Below, piece after piece: positions 14,805 through 23,984 of a stretch of 41,935 bases of DNA. Under the pieces are notes generated by a model that saw only the letters and a list, made by a program, of their open reading frames with translations, ran no database searches and was not told the origin of the DNA. This stretch comes from Clostridia bacterium (GTDB lineage Bacteria > Bacillota_A > Clostridia > Christensenellales > Aristaeellaceae). The position numbers and the translations under genes were made by a program. Numbering within the stretch: the stretch's first letter is position 1; each line of letters begins with the position of its first letter. Location of the stretch: positions 1 to 41,935 of the forward strand of contig JAFXMP010000074.1 of assembly GCA_017530275.1 (NCBI GenBank), in the 5' to 3' direction.

Positions 14805-15362
14805 ATGATCCCCACCCCCGAAGAAGCGTTTGAGATTTTGAAGGAATACAATAGCGGCGATTTTCATTTGAAGCACGCCCAGATCGTGGGCGACTGCATG
14901 CGCTGGTTCGCAAAGGAACTGGGCTTTGGCGAGGAAGCGGATTTCTGGCAGACAGTGGGCATCCTGCACGATTTGGATTTTGAGCAGTTCCCGGACCAGC
15001 ACTGTATCAAAAGCCAGGAAATCATGAAGGAAAAGGGGCTGGACGAGCGCATCATCCGGGCCACCGCCAGCCACGGCTATGGCATCACTGTGGATATTAA
15101 GCCGGAACATGAAATGGAAAAGGTGCTGTTCGCCGTGGACGAGCTGACCGGCCTGGTCGGCGCGGCCGCCGTGATGCGGCCCTCCGGATCGGTGAGCGAT
15201 CTGGAAGTAAAGTCCGTGAAAAAGAAATTCAAGGACAAGCGCTTCGCCGCCGGATGCAGCCGCGAGGTGATTCAGCAGGGCGCGGATATGCTGGGCTGGG
15301 ATTTGGACACGCTCATCGATAAAACCATCCTGGCCATGCGGGCAAGCAGCGCCGTGGATTGA
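14805..15362 (+). CDS. HD-domain phosphohydrolase
   Basis: The 185-residue protein carries the metal ligands of the HD superfamily: His24, the His55-Asp56 doublet in GILHDLDFE, His90 in TASHGYG and Asp112 in FAVDELTG. This HD-HDc subgroup of about 180 residues is common in Clostridia, and members are predicted metal-dependent phosphohydrolases acting on unknown nucleotides or phosphoesters. An AAGGAGG lies 9 bases before the ATG. It is a single gene between its own promoter and a strong terminator. Confidence 0.88.
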   Translation: MIPTPEEAFEILKEYNSGDFHLKHAQIVGDCMRWFAKELGFGEEADFWQTVGILHDLDFEQFPDQHCIKSQEIMKEKGLDERIIRATASHGYGITVDIKPEHEMEKVLFAVDELTGLVGAAAVMRPSGSVSDLEVKSVKKKFKDKRFAAGCSREVIQQGADMLGWDLDTLIDKTILAMRASSAVD

Positions 15363-15374
15363 CAATTAGAGAAA

Positions 15375-15417
15375 GGCGGTTTCGCGTCCTGTCTTCGGCG
15401 CGGAAAACCGCCTTTTT
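15375..15417 (+). terminator. Terminator of the HD-domain gene
   Basis: Stem GGCGGTTTCGCG (15375-15386) pairs with CGCGGAAAACCGCC (15399-15412), followed by UUUUU. Confidence 0.88.
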
Positions 15418-15423
15418 CTATGC

Positions 15424-15452
15424 TTGCATTGTAGGCTTTTTTTCGGTATAAT
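15424..15452 (+). promoter_or_regulatory. PPK2 gene promoter
   Basis: TTGCAT (15424-15429), a 17-bp spacer and perfect TATAAT (15447-15452). Confidence 0.75.
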
Positions 15453-15509
15453 TGCTTTAAGAGTACAATCGAATCGGCCAATACCAGGGAAAGGCGAGGA
15501 GGAAAGAGG

Positions 15510-17003
15510 ATGCTGAAGGAATACGAATGGAAAAAGGCGGAGGACAAGGATTCTGCCCTGAATACGGAAATAAAGCGGATCAGGGAAAAACTGCTGAGCC
15601 AGCAGCAAGCGATCCGGGATCAGAAGCTGCCGGTATTGGTGCTGATTGAAGGCTGGTCCGCCGCGGGCAAAGGCACGCTGATCAAGGAACTGATCAGTGA
15701 GATCGATCCCCGGTTTTACAGCGTGACTTCTCCGGCTATCGTGCCGGAAAACGAAGAGCGCTATCCTTTCCTTTATCCATATGCCACGGCCATTCCCGAG
15801 AATGGCAAGTTTATGTTCCTGGATTCTGGCTGGATGGAGAGCACGGTCCGCAAGCACCTGCGCAATGAGATCACCAACGAGGAATACAAGCGCCGGGTGC
15901 GGTCTGTGAATGAATTCGAGCGCCAGCTGCGGGACGGCGGCTACGTGGTGCTGAAAATCTTCCTGCACATCAAAAAAGACGAGCAGTTCGAGCGCCTGCA
16001 GGCTCTGGCAAAGCGGACTGAAACCAGTTGGCGCGTCACGCCGGAGGACCTGTCGCAGCATAAAGAATACAACCGATTCTTAGACGCCTACGACGAATTT
16101 ATGAAAAAAACCGATTCGTGCGTGAAATGGCATATCCTGGATGGCAGCCACAAAAAAATCGCCGTGCGGGACGCAATGAAGCTGCTGTACAGCATGATCG
16201 ACCGCACGCTCACGTCGGGGCGCTATGTGGGAGATCCCTTTGAGGAAATTTTCCCTCTGCGGGAAATGCCAAGGCTTTCGGAGGTGGATTTGTCCCCCAC
16301 AATGGACGATGAAGAATACAGAAAAGAACTGAAAAAGCTGCAAAGCCGCCTGACCAAGCTGCACAACATAATCTACCGTAAAAAGATCCCCGTGATCCTT
16401 TGCTACGAGGGCTGGGATGCCTCGGGCAAGGGCGGCAACATCCGCCGGGTGGCTTATCCGCTGGACCCCCGGGGTTTCGACGTGCGGCCCATCGCATCGC
16501 CCCTGCCGCATGAATTGAACCGGCATTATCTGTGGCGGTTCTGGACGCGTCTGCCCCGCACCGGCCATATCTGCATTTTTGACCGCACCTGGTACGGCCG
16601 GGTAATGGTGGAGCGGATAGAGGGCTTCTGCTCGGAAAAGGATTGGAAGCGGGCCTACAATGAAATCAACGAATTTGAACGGCAGCTGACGGACTGGGGC
16701 GCTGTGGTGATCAAATTCTGGCTCCACATCGATCAGGACACCCAGCTGGCACGCTTCAACGATCGTCAGAATACCCCTGAAAAACAATGGAAGATCACCG
16801 ACGAAGATTGGCGCAACCGGGAACAATGGCCAGAGTACGAGGAGGCCGTTGACGAAATGCTGCAAAAAACCAGCACCAGAAACGCGCCATGGTACATCAT
16901 CGAATCCAACGATAAGAAATACGCTCGCATCAAGACCCTGAAAATCATCGTGAAAGCCCTGGAAAAAGCCTGCGAGGAACAGTTCAAACAGCAGATGGAA
17001 TGA
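15510..17003 (+). CDS. Tandem-domain PPK2, polyphosphate:AMP phosphotransferase type
   Basis: The 497-residue protein is two fused PPK2 kinase domains. Domain 1 has Walker A GWSAAGKGT at residues 48-56; domain 2 has GWDASGKGG at 301-309 and an intact FDRTWYGR lid/Walker B motif at 357-364. The matching site in domain 1 is LDSGWMES (104-111), lacking the FDRxWYGR residues. Two-domain class II PPK2 enzymes phosphorylate AMP to ADP from polyphosphate with the C-terminal domain, so domain 1 is probably structural. This links polyphosphate to adenylate energy balance. Promoter and terminator make it monocistronic. AGGAGGAAAGAGG precedes the ATG. Confidence 0.92.
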   Translation: MLKEYEWKKAEDKDSALNTEIKRIREKLLSQQQAIRDQKLPVLVLIEGWSAAGKGTLIKELISEIDPRFYSVTSPAIVPENEERYPFLYPYATAIPENGKFMFLDSGWMESTVRKHLRNEITNEEYKRRVRSVNEFERQLRDGGYVVLKIFLHIKKDEQFERLQALAKRTETSWRVTPEDLSQHKEYNRFLDAYDEFMKKTDSCVKWHILDGSHKKIAVRDAMKLLYSMIDRTLTSGRYVGDPFEEIFPLREMPRLSEVDLSPTMDDEEYRKELKKLQSRLTKLHNIIYRKKIPVILCYEGWDASGKGGNIRRVAYPLDPRGFDVRPIASPLPHELNRHYLWRFWTRLPRTGHICIFDRTWYGRVMVERIEGFCSEKDWKRAYNEINEFERQLTDWGAVVIKFWLHIDQDTQLARFNDRQNTPEKQWKITDEDWRNREQWPEYEEAVDEMLQKTSTRNAPWYIIESNDKKYARIKTLKIIVKALEKACEEQFKQQME

Positions 17004-17015
17004 GAAACGAAACGC

Positions 17016-17065
17016 TCCGCCCGTTTCATCCTGAACGGAGAGGATGAAACGGGCGGAATTTTTTT
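17016..17065 (+). terminator. Terminator of the PPK2 gene
   Basis: Perfect 16-bp stem TCCGCCCGTTTCATCC (17016-17031) with its complement at 17042-17057, followed by seven U. Confidence 0.92.
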
Positions 17066-17066
17066 C

Positions 17067-17095
17067 TTGAAGAACTTTCCCAATCACGATACAAT
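17067..17095 (+). promoter_or_regulatory. Promoter of the zinc peptidase gene
   Basis: TTGAAG (17067-17072), a 17-bp spacer and TACAAT (17090-17095), immediately after the preceding terminator. Confidence 0.65.
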
Positions 17096-17145
17096 AGTAT
17101 CATCCCGATTGAGAGCGGGTACCATGGGTAGCAAGGAGGCGCGGC

Positions 17146-17829
17146 ATGCTTTATTATGATTGGACGATCCTTCTGTTGATACCGGGGCTGATTCTGGGCT
17201 TGTGGGCGCAGAGCCGGGTGAAAAGCACGTATGGCAAATACAGCAAAGTATTTACCCAGCGGGGACTGGCCGCCCAGGATGTGGCGATGATGATCCTGAA
17301 CAGTCAGGGGGCCGGGAACGTGACGGTCACCAGTACCCAGGGAGAACTGACCGATCATTTTGATCCGCGCACCGACACCCTGCGTTTATCCCAGGGGGTG
17401 TACGGCTCGTCCAGCGTGGCGGCGGTGGGCATCGCAGCCCATGAAGCGGGCCACGCACTGCAAAAACAGGCGGGCTACGCCCTGCTGAATCTGCGCACGG
17501 TGATGGTGCCCACGGTGAACATCGGATCCCGCCTGGCTTGGCCCATCTTTGTTGTGGGCATGATTTCCTCCTGGCGGCCTTTGATGTACGCAGGCATCGG
17601 GCTGTTTGCCTTGGCGGTGCTGATGTCGCTGATCACCCTGCCGGTGGAATTCGACGCCAGCCGCCGGGCCAAAACGATGCTGGCCAGCAGCGGATATTTC
17701 ACCCAGGAGGAACTGCTGGGCGTCAGCAAAGTGCTGAACGCCGCCGCCCTCACCTATGTGGCATCCTTCCTGAGCGCGCTGCTGTCGCTGCTGCGGCTGG
17801 TGCTGCTGGCACAGCGGAGAAGACGGTAG
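17146..17829 (+). CDS. YugP-type zinc metallopeptidase
   Basis: The 227-residue membrane protein has an N-terminal helix (residues 5-20), the zinc motif HEAGH at 99-103, and helices near 118-140, 145-168 and 200-220. The pattern VGIAAHEAGHALQKQAGYA and the later PVEFDASRRA block are characteristic of the YugP/PF04298 family, membrane-bound proteases of unknown substrate. AAGGAGG precedes the ATG. It has its own promoter, and no clear terminator follows before the pth promoter. Confidence 0.93.
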   Translation: MLYYDWTILLLIPGLILGLWAQSRVKSTYGKYSKVFTQRGLAAQDVAMMILNSQGAGNVTVTSTQGELTDHFDPRTDTLRLSQGVYGSSSVAAVGIAAHEAGHALQKQAGYALLNLRTVMVPTVNIGSRLAWPIFVVGMISSWRPLMYAGIGLFALAVLMSLITLPVEFDASRRAKTMLASSGYFTQEELLGVSKVLNAAALTYVASFLSALLSLLRLVLLAQRRRR

Positions 17830-17927
17830 CCGAAAGCACGCTAAACCTGATTCTGGGTTCCAGACAGTCTCTATCGTCTCCCAGCAACAGATCCCAATAT
17901 GCCTTTCATGCATAACCCCTTGAATGA

Positions 17928-17955
17928 ACCGCCGGTTTCTTGACGCGGGCGGTTG
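17928..17955. promoter_or_regulatory. Inverted repeat spanning the pth promoter -35
   Basis: AACCGCC (about 17928-17934) and GGCGGTT (17948-17954) flank the TTGACG box. It could be an operator or a weak end signal for the peptidase gene. No U-tract follows. Confidence 0.35.
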
Positions 17956-17968
17956 AATCCATTATAAT
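17940..17968 (+). promoter_or_regulatory. Promoter of the pth-mfd operon
   Basis: TTGACG (17940-17945), a 17-bp spacer and perfect TATAAT (17963-17968). Confidence 0.75.
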
Positions 17969-18019
17969 GAGTTTCCCGGAATTTTACGGGTATTTTGATA
18001 AGGCGGGAAAGGAGCACCC

Positions 18020-18595
18020 ATGCGAGCCATCGTAGGCCTGGGGAATCCGGGCGAAAAATACGAGCATACCCGGCATAACGCAGGGTTTGACGTGATCAGC
18101 CTCATCGCCGCCAAGCTGAACACGCCCATTAAAAAGATGAAATTCCAGGGCCTGATCGGGGAGACCCTGCTGAGCGGCGAAAAGCTGGTGCTGATCAAGC
18201 CCCAGACCTTTATGAATTTGAGCGGGTTCACGGTATCGGAAGCTTTAAGCTGGTACAAAATGGAGCCGAAGGACATGCTGCTCATCGTGGACGACATCGA
18301 CCTGCCCTTCGGTCAGGTGCGCATCCGGCCCAAGGGCGGCCCCGGCACCCATAACGGCCTGCGGCACATCGTCCAGTGCACCGCCACGGGGGATTTTCCC
18401 CGGGTGCGGGTGGGCATGGGCGCGCCGCCGCCCCAGTGGAACTTAGCCGATTGGGTGCTCAGCAAATTTCAGACGGAGGAGGAGCGGAAAATCGCCTTTG
18501 ACGCCTATATGCTGGCCGCCGACGCGGCCATCTGCTGGGCGGAAAACGGCATCGATACGGCCATGAACCGCTTCAACAATCGCCATGCTGAATAA
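18020..18595 (+). CDS. pth: Peptidyl-tRNA hydrolase
   Basis: The 191-residue protein has the full Pth signature: IVGLGNPGEKYEHTRHNAGF with the catalytic His at residue 19, KPQTFMNLSG near 60, DDIDLPFGQVRIRPKGG near 90 and GTHNGLRHI near 108. It releases tRNA from peptidyl-tRNA that drops off the ribosome. The gene overlaps the mfd start by 11 bases, the conserved pth-mfd arrangement of Bacillota, implying a shared transcript and coupling. AAAGGAG precedes the ATG. Identity is firm. Confidence 0.97.
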   Translation: MRAIVGLGNPGEKYEHTRHNAGFDVISLIAAKLNTPIKKMKFQGLIGETLLSGEKLVLIKPQTFMNLSGFTVSEALSWYKMEPKDMLLIVDDIDLPFGQVRIRPKGGPGTHNGLRHIVQCTATGDFPRVRVGMGAPPPQWNLADWVLSKFQTEEERKIAFDAYMLAADAAICWAENGIDTAMNRFNNRHAE

Positions 18596-21500
18596 TGTTC
18601 GGGAATTTTTACATGCCTCCCCAGCCTTTCGGGAGGCTTTTGACGCGTGCGAAAACGGGATCGCCGCCCTGTACGACATGGCGGAAGGCCAACGGCCCTT
18701 CTACGCCGCGCTGCTTTCCGCGGAAAGCGGCAGGCCCGTTTTGTATGTCGCGCCTTCCGACGCCGCAGCCATGCGGGCAGCGGACGACTGCGCCGCCTGG
18801 TTGGGCGGCGGCACGGCGGTGCTGCCCGTGCCGGATATGAGCTTCACCCGAGGCACAGCCAGCCGGGAAACCGCGTTTCAGCGCTTAGCCATTTTACAGC
18901 GGGTACGCCGGGGCGAAATCAAGGTGCTGTGCGTTTCCGCCGAGGCGCTGCTCACCCGCATGATGCCCCCGGCAATCTTTGAGGAACACGCCATTTGCCT
19001 GCGGCCCGGCGGCAAAATGGAGCCCGGTGAATTGGTGGCCCGTCTGGTGAAGATGGGGTACGAGCGGGTGGACATGGTGGAGGGCCGGGGCCAGTGCGCC
19101 TTGCGCGGCGACATCGTGGACGCCTTTTCTCCCGCAGAAAACGGAGCTACCCGCATTGAGTTCTGGGACGACGAGGTAGATTCCATCCGCGCCTTCGACC
19201 CCATCAGCCAGCGCAGCTTAGACAATTTGGAGGAAGCGGTTTTCTATCCGGCGGTGGAATGGCTGCTGCCGGTTTCTTCCGCCGGGGTCATCCGCAGTTT
19301 GGTACGGGAACAGATGAAGCGCCTGCCGGATCATCTTTTGAACGCTGACCTGCCGCCCCTGCCGGAGGATGAGGAAGAAAAGCAGGAAGAAAAATCCGCC
19401 GCGCCTGTTTCCGTGCGCCGGGTGTACGATACCGGTATCGGCAGGCTCCTCCAGGACGCCGACCATCTGGACGCGGGTTTGCAGCCGCCCACCCTGGCCT
19501 TATGGGCCGGGGCGCTGGACGCGCCCTGCGCCTGGCTGTGGGAATATTTGAACGATCCCATTTTAGTCATTGATGAGCCGGAGCGGGTCAAAGCCCGGTG
19601 CGAGGACCGCTTGGCGGGCTTCCTGGAGGATTTCAAGCTGACCTTGGAGCGCCAGGAGGCTGTGCCGGAGCAGGGCAACCTGCTGCGTTCCTGGGAGGAA
19701 GCGGCGGCCGCCGCCATGCAGGGCCGCCCCATCCACATGCTGATGGAATTCCTGCGGGGCATGGGAGAAATGAAGCCCACCCGTATCACCCGGTTCGCCG
19801 GGGTGAACGCGCCTAAATACGTGTCCCGGTTCAAGGAGCTGGGCGGAGATCTGAAAGCCTGGGAAAAAGAAGGATATTTAGTGCTGCTTATGGCGGGGGG
19901 CGAGGCTCGCTCCCACCGTTTGCAAACGGCCCTGACCGAAATGGACGTGCCGACGCCCATTTGGGAGGACGGTGCGAAAACGGGCGCGGGGGACGCGGTG
20001 ATCTGGCCCCGAACCTTCAGCCACGGCTTCACCCTGCCGGACTGCAAGCTGGCCGTCATCGCCGACAGCGACCTGTTCGGCGCGGGCTACCGCAAGACCC
20101 GGAAGCGGCAGAACGCCGGGGAGCGCATCGAAGCCTTCACCGACTTAAAGGAAGGGGACTATGTGGTGCACGAGGCCCACGGCGTGGGCATTTTCAAGGG
20201 TACCGTGCGGCTCCAAAGCGAAGGTACCTACCGGGATTACCTGCTGATCCAGTACATGGGCAGCGATAAGCTGTACGTGCCCACGGATCAGTTCGACCGG
20301 GTGCAGAAGTACATCGGCGGCCAGGACAATCCGCCGCCCCTCAATTCACTGAGCGGCAGCGACTGGGAAAAGAAAAAGAACAAGGTGAAGGCGGGCCTGA
20401 AAAAGTTAGCCTTTGACCTGGTGAAGCTGTACGCCGACCGGCAGTCCACCCCCGGCCACGCCTTCTGCCCGGACACCCCCTGGCAGCGTGAATTTGAGGA
20501 CGCTTTCCCCTACGAGCTGACCCCCGACCAGGACAAGGCCGTGGAGGATATCCGCCGGGATATGGAAAAGCCCAGCAACATGGACCGCCTAGTGTGCGGC
20601 GACGTGGGCTACGGCAAAACGGAGGTGGCCCTCCGCGCCGCCATGAAGGCCGTCATGGACGGAAAACAAGTGGCCCTGTTGGCCCCCACCACCATCCTGG
20701 CCCAGCAGCATTATTATACCATGCTCAAGCGCTTCGCCAGCTTTCCGGTGGAAATCGACGTGCTATCCCGCTTCCGCAGCCCCAAGCTGCAAAAAGAGAC
20801 CCTCCATAAGGCGGCGGAGGGCAAGGTGGATATTCTGGTGGGCACCCACCGGCTTTTGTCCAAGGATGTGCATTTTAAGGATTTGGGTCTGCTCATCGTG
20901 GACGAGGAGCAGCGCTTCGGCGTGGCTCACAAGGAGTCCATCAAAAACATGAAAAACCAGGTGGACGTGCTCACCCTGTCCGCCACGCCCATCCCCCGCA
21001 CCCTGCACATGTCCATGGTGGGCGTGCGGGACATGAGCCTTTTGCAAACGCCGCCGGACGAGCGCTACCCCGTGCAGACCTATGTGCTGGATTACAACGA
21101 CGCCGTGATCCGGGACGCTATCATGCGGGAATTGAACCGGCAGGGGCAGGTGTATTTCCTGTACAATCAGGTGCGGCACATCGACCAGTTCGCTGCCCGC
21201 CTCCGGGCCTTAGTGCCGGAAGCGCGAATCGCCGTGGCTCACGGGCAGATGAAGGAAAGCCTGCTGGAGGACGTGATGCTGGATTTTTACGAGGGCCGGT
21301 TCGACGTGCTGCTCTGCTCCACCATCATCGAAAACGGCCTGGACGTGCCCACGGCCAACACCATCATCATTTTCGACGCGGATCATTTCGGCTTAAGCCA
21401 GCTTTATCAGCTCCGGGGCCGGGTGGGCCGGTCTACCCGCGTGGCCTACGCTTACTTTACCGTGCGGCCGGATAAGATGCTGTCCGAAACCGCCCAGAAG

Positions 21501-22163
21501 CGCCTGTCCGCCATCCGGGAGTTTACGGAGTTCGGCTCCGGCTTCCGCATCGCCATGCGCGATCTGGAAATTCGCGGCGCGGGCAACATTTTCGGCCCCG
21601 AGCAGTCCGGCCAGGTGGCCCAGGTGGGCTACGATATGTACTGCCGCCTCATCGAGGAAGCCGTGCGGGAGGCCCGAGGCGCGCAGGGGGAACCGGTGCC
21701 CTACCAGGTGGAAACCAGGGTGGAGATTCGGGTGGACGCTTACCTGCCCGCCGAATACGTGCGGGGCGACACCCAGCGCATGGAAATCTTCAAGCGCATC
21801 GCCATGATCAAAACCCGGGAAACCCGGGAGGACGTGATCGAGGAAATGATCGACCGCTTCGGCGATATCCCCGACTGCGTGATGAACCTGATCGACATCG
21901 CCCACCTGCGGGGCATCTGCGGCCGGCTAGGCGTGAACCGCGTCAACTACACCGCCAACACTCTGGTTTGCCGCCTGGACCCCAACGCCCCCCTGGACCC
22001 CGCCCGCCTGTACGCCGCCCTGGAGAAAACGGACAAACGCCTGCTGCTCTCCGCATCACGGGAACCGGCAATTTTGCTCCGCGACCCCAAGCTCACCGTG
22101 GAAGAACTGCTCCGCGCCGCCGTGCCCATTCTGGAGAAGGCCGAAGCGGCTATGGGGGAATAA
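18585..22163 (+). CDS. mfd: Transcription-repair coupling factor Mfd
   Basis: The 1192-residue protein has Mfd domains in order. An N-terminal UvrB-like region comes first, then the CarD-like RNA polymerase interaction domain ([15 protein letters not shown], near residue 525). A superfamily 2 translocase follows, with Walker [10 protein letters not shown] near 673, DEEQRFG near 773 and the TRG region RGRVGRS near 945, and a C-terminal TRCF domain ends the protein. It removes RNA polymerase stalled at DNA lesions and recruits UvrA/B. Length matches the family (about 1150-1180). The N-terminal region carries an acidic/lysine-rich insert ([10 protein letters not shown]) near residue 262. Confidence 0.97.
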   Translation: MLNNVREFLHASPAFREAFDACENGIAALYDMAEGQRPFYAALLSAESGRPVLYVAPSDAAAMRAADDCAAWLGGGTAVLPVPDMSFTRGTASRETAFQRLAILQRVRRGEIKVLCVSAEALLTRMMPPAIFEEHAICLRPGGKMEPGELVARLVKMGYERVDMVEGRGQCALRGDIVDAFSPAENGATRIEFWDDEVDSIRAFDPISQRSLDNLEEAVFYPAVEWLLPVSSAGVIRSLVREQMKRLPDHLLNADLPPLPEDEEEKQEEKSAAPVSVRRVYDTGIGRLLQDADHLDAGLQPPTLALWAGALDAPCAWLWEYLNDPILVIDEPERVKARCEDRLAGFLEDFKLTLERQEAVPEQGNLLRSWEEAAAAAMQGRPIHMLMEFLRGMGEMKPTRITRFAGVNAPKYVSRFKELGGDLKAWEKEGYLVLLMAGGEARSHRLQTALTEMDVPTPIWEDGAKTGAGDAVIWPRTFSHGFTLPDCKLAVIADSDLFGAGYRKTRKRQNAGERIEAFTDLKEGDYVVHEAHGVGIFKGTVRLQSEGTYRDYLLIQYMGSDKLYVPTDQFDRVQKYIGGQDNPPPLNSLSGSDWEKKKNKVKAGLKKLAFDLVKLYADRQSTPGHAFCPDTPWQREFEDAFPYELTPDQDKAVEDIRRDMEKPSNMDRLVCGDVGYGKTEVALRAAMKAVMDGKQVALLAPTTILAQQHYYTMLKRFASFPVEIDVLSRFRSPKLQKETLHKAAEGKVDILVGTHRLLSKDVHFKDLGLLIVDEEQRFGVAHKESIKNMKNQVDVLTLSATPIPRTLHMSMVGVRDMSLLQTPPDERYPVQTYVLDYNDAVIRDAIMRELNRQGQVYFLYNQVRHIDQFAARLRALVPEARIAVAHGQMKESLLEDVMLDFYEGRFDVLLCSTIIENGLDVPTANTIIIFDADHFGLSQLYQLRGRVGRSTRVAYAYFTVRPDKMLSETAQKRLSAIREFTEFGSGFRIAMRDLEIRGAGNIFGPEQSGQVAQVGYDMYCRLIEEAVREARGAQGEPVPYQVETRVEIRVDAYLPAEYVRGDTQRMEIFKRIAMIKTRETREDVIEEMIDRFGDIPDCVMNLIDIAHLRGICGRLGVNRVNYTANTLVCRLDPNAPLDPARLYAALEKTDKRLLLSASREPAILLRDPKLTVEELLRAAVPILEKAEAAMGE

Positions 22164-22170
22164 AGAACAG

Positions 22171-22203
22171 GCTGCTGCAATCTTGTTGGTGCAGCAACCT
22201 TTA
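22171..22203 (+). terminator. Weak hairpin after mfd
   Basis: GGCTGCTGCA (22171-22180) pairs with TGCAGCAACC (22191-22200) with one mismatch, then only UUU. Between it and the next promoter (22204-22354) I see no gene or other signal. Confidence 0.45.
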
Positions 22204-22354
22204 GCGCATCGATAAAGTCGATATTCAACTTTATTGGTAGCCCCATCCACCGGCGCGTCTTTTTTGCCGAAGCGCAAAAGTAACTTTCATGCTTTCCTTT
22301 CGGTTATTCATTTGAAGAAAAGCTGAAGAAAAACGACCGATTTTGATTTGGGAC

Positions 22355-22383
22355 TTGACATTTTCCGTCTTTCTCCTTATAAT
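22355..22383 (+). promoter_or_regulatory. Promoter of the T-box-controlled aminotransferase gene
   Basis: Perfect TTGACA (22355-22360), a 17-bp spacer and perfect TATAAT (22378-22383). Confidence 0.88.
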
Positions 22384-22389
22384 GCGTCC

Positions 22390-22627
22390 ATGGCAATGAC
22401 GGGATCCAGTAACCCGATCCAGGTGCGTTTTCAGAGAGCTTCCGGCCGGTGCAAGGAAGCAGCGCGGGTCGCGGCGAATTACCTCCCCGAGCCTCGGCCC
22501 TGAAAGATTTTTCCGCGTAGGGGCCGCCGGCGCGCCGGTTACAGCGCGAGCGAGGGCAGGTTTTCCGCCTGCCGAACGGAAGTGGTACAGCGATCATCCG
22601 CCTTCCCCCATGGGACGGCGGTTTTTG
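22390..22627 (+). ncRNA. T-box leader (tRNA-sensing riboswitch)
   Basis: Stem I features are present: an AGTA-type 5' specifier-loop strand (CCAGTAACC), the GAGAGCTTCCGG...GGTGCAAGGAAGC distal arm, and GAA at the 3' specifier strand (22476-22478) followed by TTACCTCC. The T-box core GTGGTACAGCG is at 22582-22592, flanked by CGGA (22577-22580) and TCCG (22597-22600), which make the antiterminator. The competing terminator (22598-22621, CCGCC...GGCGG) ends in UUUUU. The UGGU bulge would pair with a tRNA 3' end ACCA. The specifier may be TAC (Tyr), but ATT or TTA cannot be ruled out by eye. Confidence 0.85.
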
Positions 22628-22643
22628 TTTAGGAGGCGTTCTC

Positions 22644-23831
22644 ATGAACATCGAATCCATGCAATTTGCGCACCGTTTCGACGGCATTTCCGGCAGCGCC
22701 ATCCGGGAAATCTTTAAGCTGCTGGCCGTGCCGGGCATGATTTCCTTCGCGGGGGGCAATCCTTCCTTAAGCGCCCTGCCGGACGAACAGTGCGCCGAGC
22801 TGGCCAAGGAACTGTTGCTGGACAAGGGCAAGATTTTGCTGCAATACGGGGCCACGGAGGGCTACGCGCCCCTGCGGGAAAGCCTGGTGCCCTATTTGAA
22901 GGACCGGTTCTCCTTTGACTGCAAGGCGGACGAAATTCTGCCTGTCACCGGCTCCACCCAGGCCATGGACCTGCTCTGCAAGGCCCTGATCGATCCCGGC
23001 GACAAGGTGGTGGTGGAGAACCCCACGTTCCTTGGCAACATGCAGGCCATCCGCCTGTATCAGGCCCAGCTTGTGCCCGTGGACAGCGACGACGACGGCA
23101 TCAAGGTGGATGAATTGGAAGAAGTGTTCAAAAAAGAACACCCCAAGATGCTCTATATCATCCCCACCTTCCAGAACCCCACCGGCCGCACCCTCTCCTT
23201 AGAGCGCCGGAAGAAGATCGCCGAACTGGCCTCCCAATACGGCGTGGTGGTGGCGGAGGACGACCCCTACCGCGACCTGCGCTATACCGGGAAGGAGCTG
23301 CCCTCCATCAAGTCCTTCGATACTGAAGGCTGGGTGGCCTTCATGGGCAGCTTCTCCAAGGTCATTTCCCCCGGCCTGCGCGTGGGCTTCTTAGCCGCCA
23401 ACCCGGCCCTGCTTCGCAAGTGCGTCATCGGCAAGCAGAGCAGCGATGTGCACACCGCCAACTTAAGCCAAGCCATCGTGGACGCCTACCTGCGCCGGAA
23501 CCTGCTCATGCCCCACGTGGAAGAAATCTGCAAGAGCTACGCCCAGCAGATGAACACCATGCTGGGCCTGCTCGCCAAATGCGGGGGCGTGGCCCGATAT
23601 ACCCGGCCCCAGGGCGGTCTGTTCATCTTTGCTGAATTGAAAGAAGGCATGAACGCCCTGGACCTGCTCATGAAGTGTGTGGACAAGGGCGTGGCCTACG
23701 TGCCCGGCACCCACTTTTACCCCAACGGCGGCCATGAAAACACCTTCCGCCTGAACTTCTCCATGTGCACCGTGGAGCAGATCGAAAAGGGCATGGGGAT
23801 CATGAACGAGGTGTTTTCGGAAAACCTGTAA
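22644..23831 (+). CDS. PLP-dependent aminotransferase, class I/II (aromatic/2-aminoadipate type)
   Basis: The 395-residue fold-type I aminotransferase has ISFAGGNPSLSALP near residue 34, YGATEGYAPLRESL near 69 and TGSTQAMDLLCKAL near 106. IPTFQNPTGRTLS lies near 172, and GSFSKVISPGLRVGF holds the Schiff-base lysine near 237. The group (MocR-domain-like without the HTH) includes aromatic, 2-aminoadipate and valine-type transaminases. The T-box leader shows that charging of one tRNA controls it. With tyrS next, an aromatic role is attractive but unproven. AGGAGG precedes the ATG. Confidence 0.88.
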   Translation: MNIESMQFAHRFDGISGSAIREIFKLLAVPGMISFAGGNPSLSALPDEQCAELAKELLLDKGKILLQYGATEGYAPLRESLVPYLKDRFSFDCKADEILPVTGSTQAMDLLCKALIDPGDKVVVENPTFLGNMQAIRLYQAQLVPVDSDDDGIKVDELEEVFKKEHPKMLYIIPTFQNPTGRTLSLERRKKIAELASQYGVVVAEDDPYRDLRYTGKELPSIKSFDTEGWVAFMGSFSKVISPGLRVGFLAANPALLRKCVIGKQSSDVHTANLSQAIVDAYLRRNLLMPHVEEICKSYAQQMNTMLGLLAKCGGVARYTRPQGGLFIFAELKEGMNALDLLMKCVDKGVAYVPGTHFYPNGGHENTFRLNFSMCTVEQIEKGMGIMNEVFSENL

Positions 23832-23834
23832 ACA

Positions 23835-23944
23835 GTGTTCAGAGTACAGAGTTCAGAGTTCAGATTGGTTAGTTTATCAATTGCCAGACTGAAAACGTGA
23901 AAGACCATATAAATCTGAACTCTGAACTCCGAACTCTGAACTCT
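23835..23944. repeat. Heptamer-arm palindrome, copy C
   Basis: The left arm 23835-23866 is made of GAGTTCA/GAGTACA units, and the right arm 23911-23944 of TGAACTC units. Arms of about 30 bp are near-perfect reverse complements. The loop of 44 bp contains CCAGACTG and ends CATATAAATC. Here the heptamer is GAGTTCA, against GAGTTGA in copies A and B, with the change made in both arms. Confidence 0.82.
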
Positions 23945-23984
23945 CTTGCCTTTCCAATAGTGAATATGAATGGAGGATATATAA

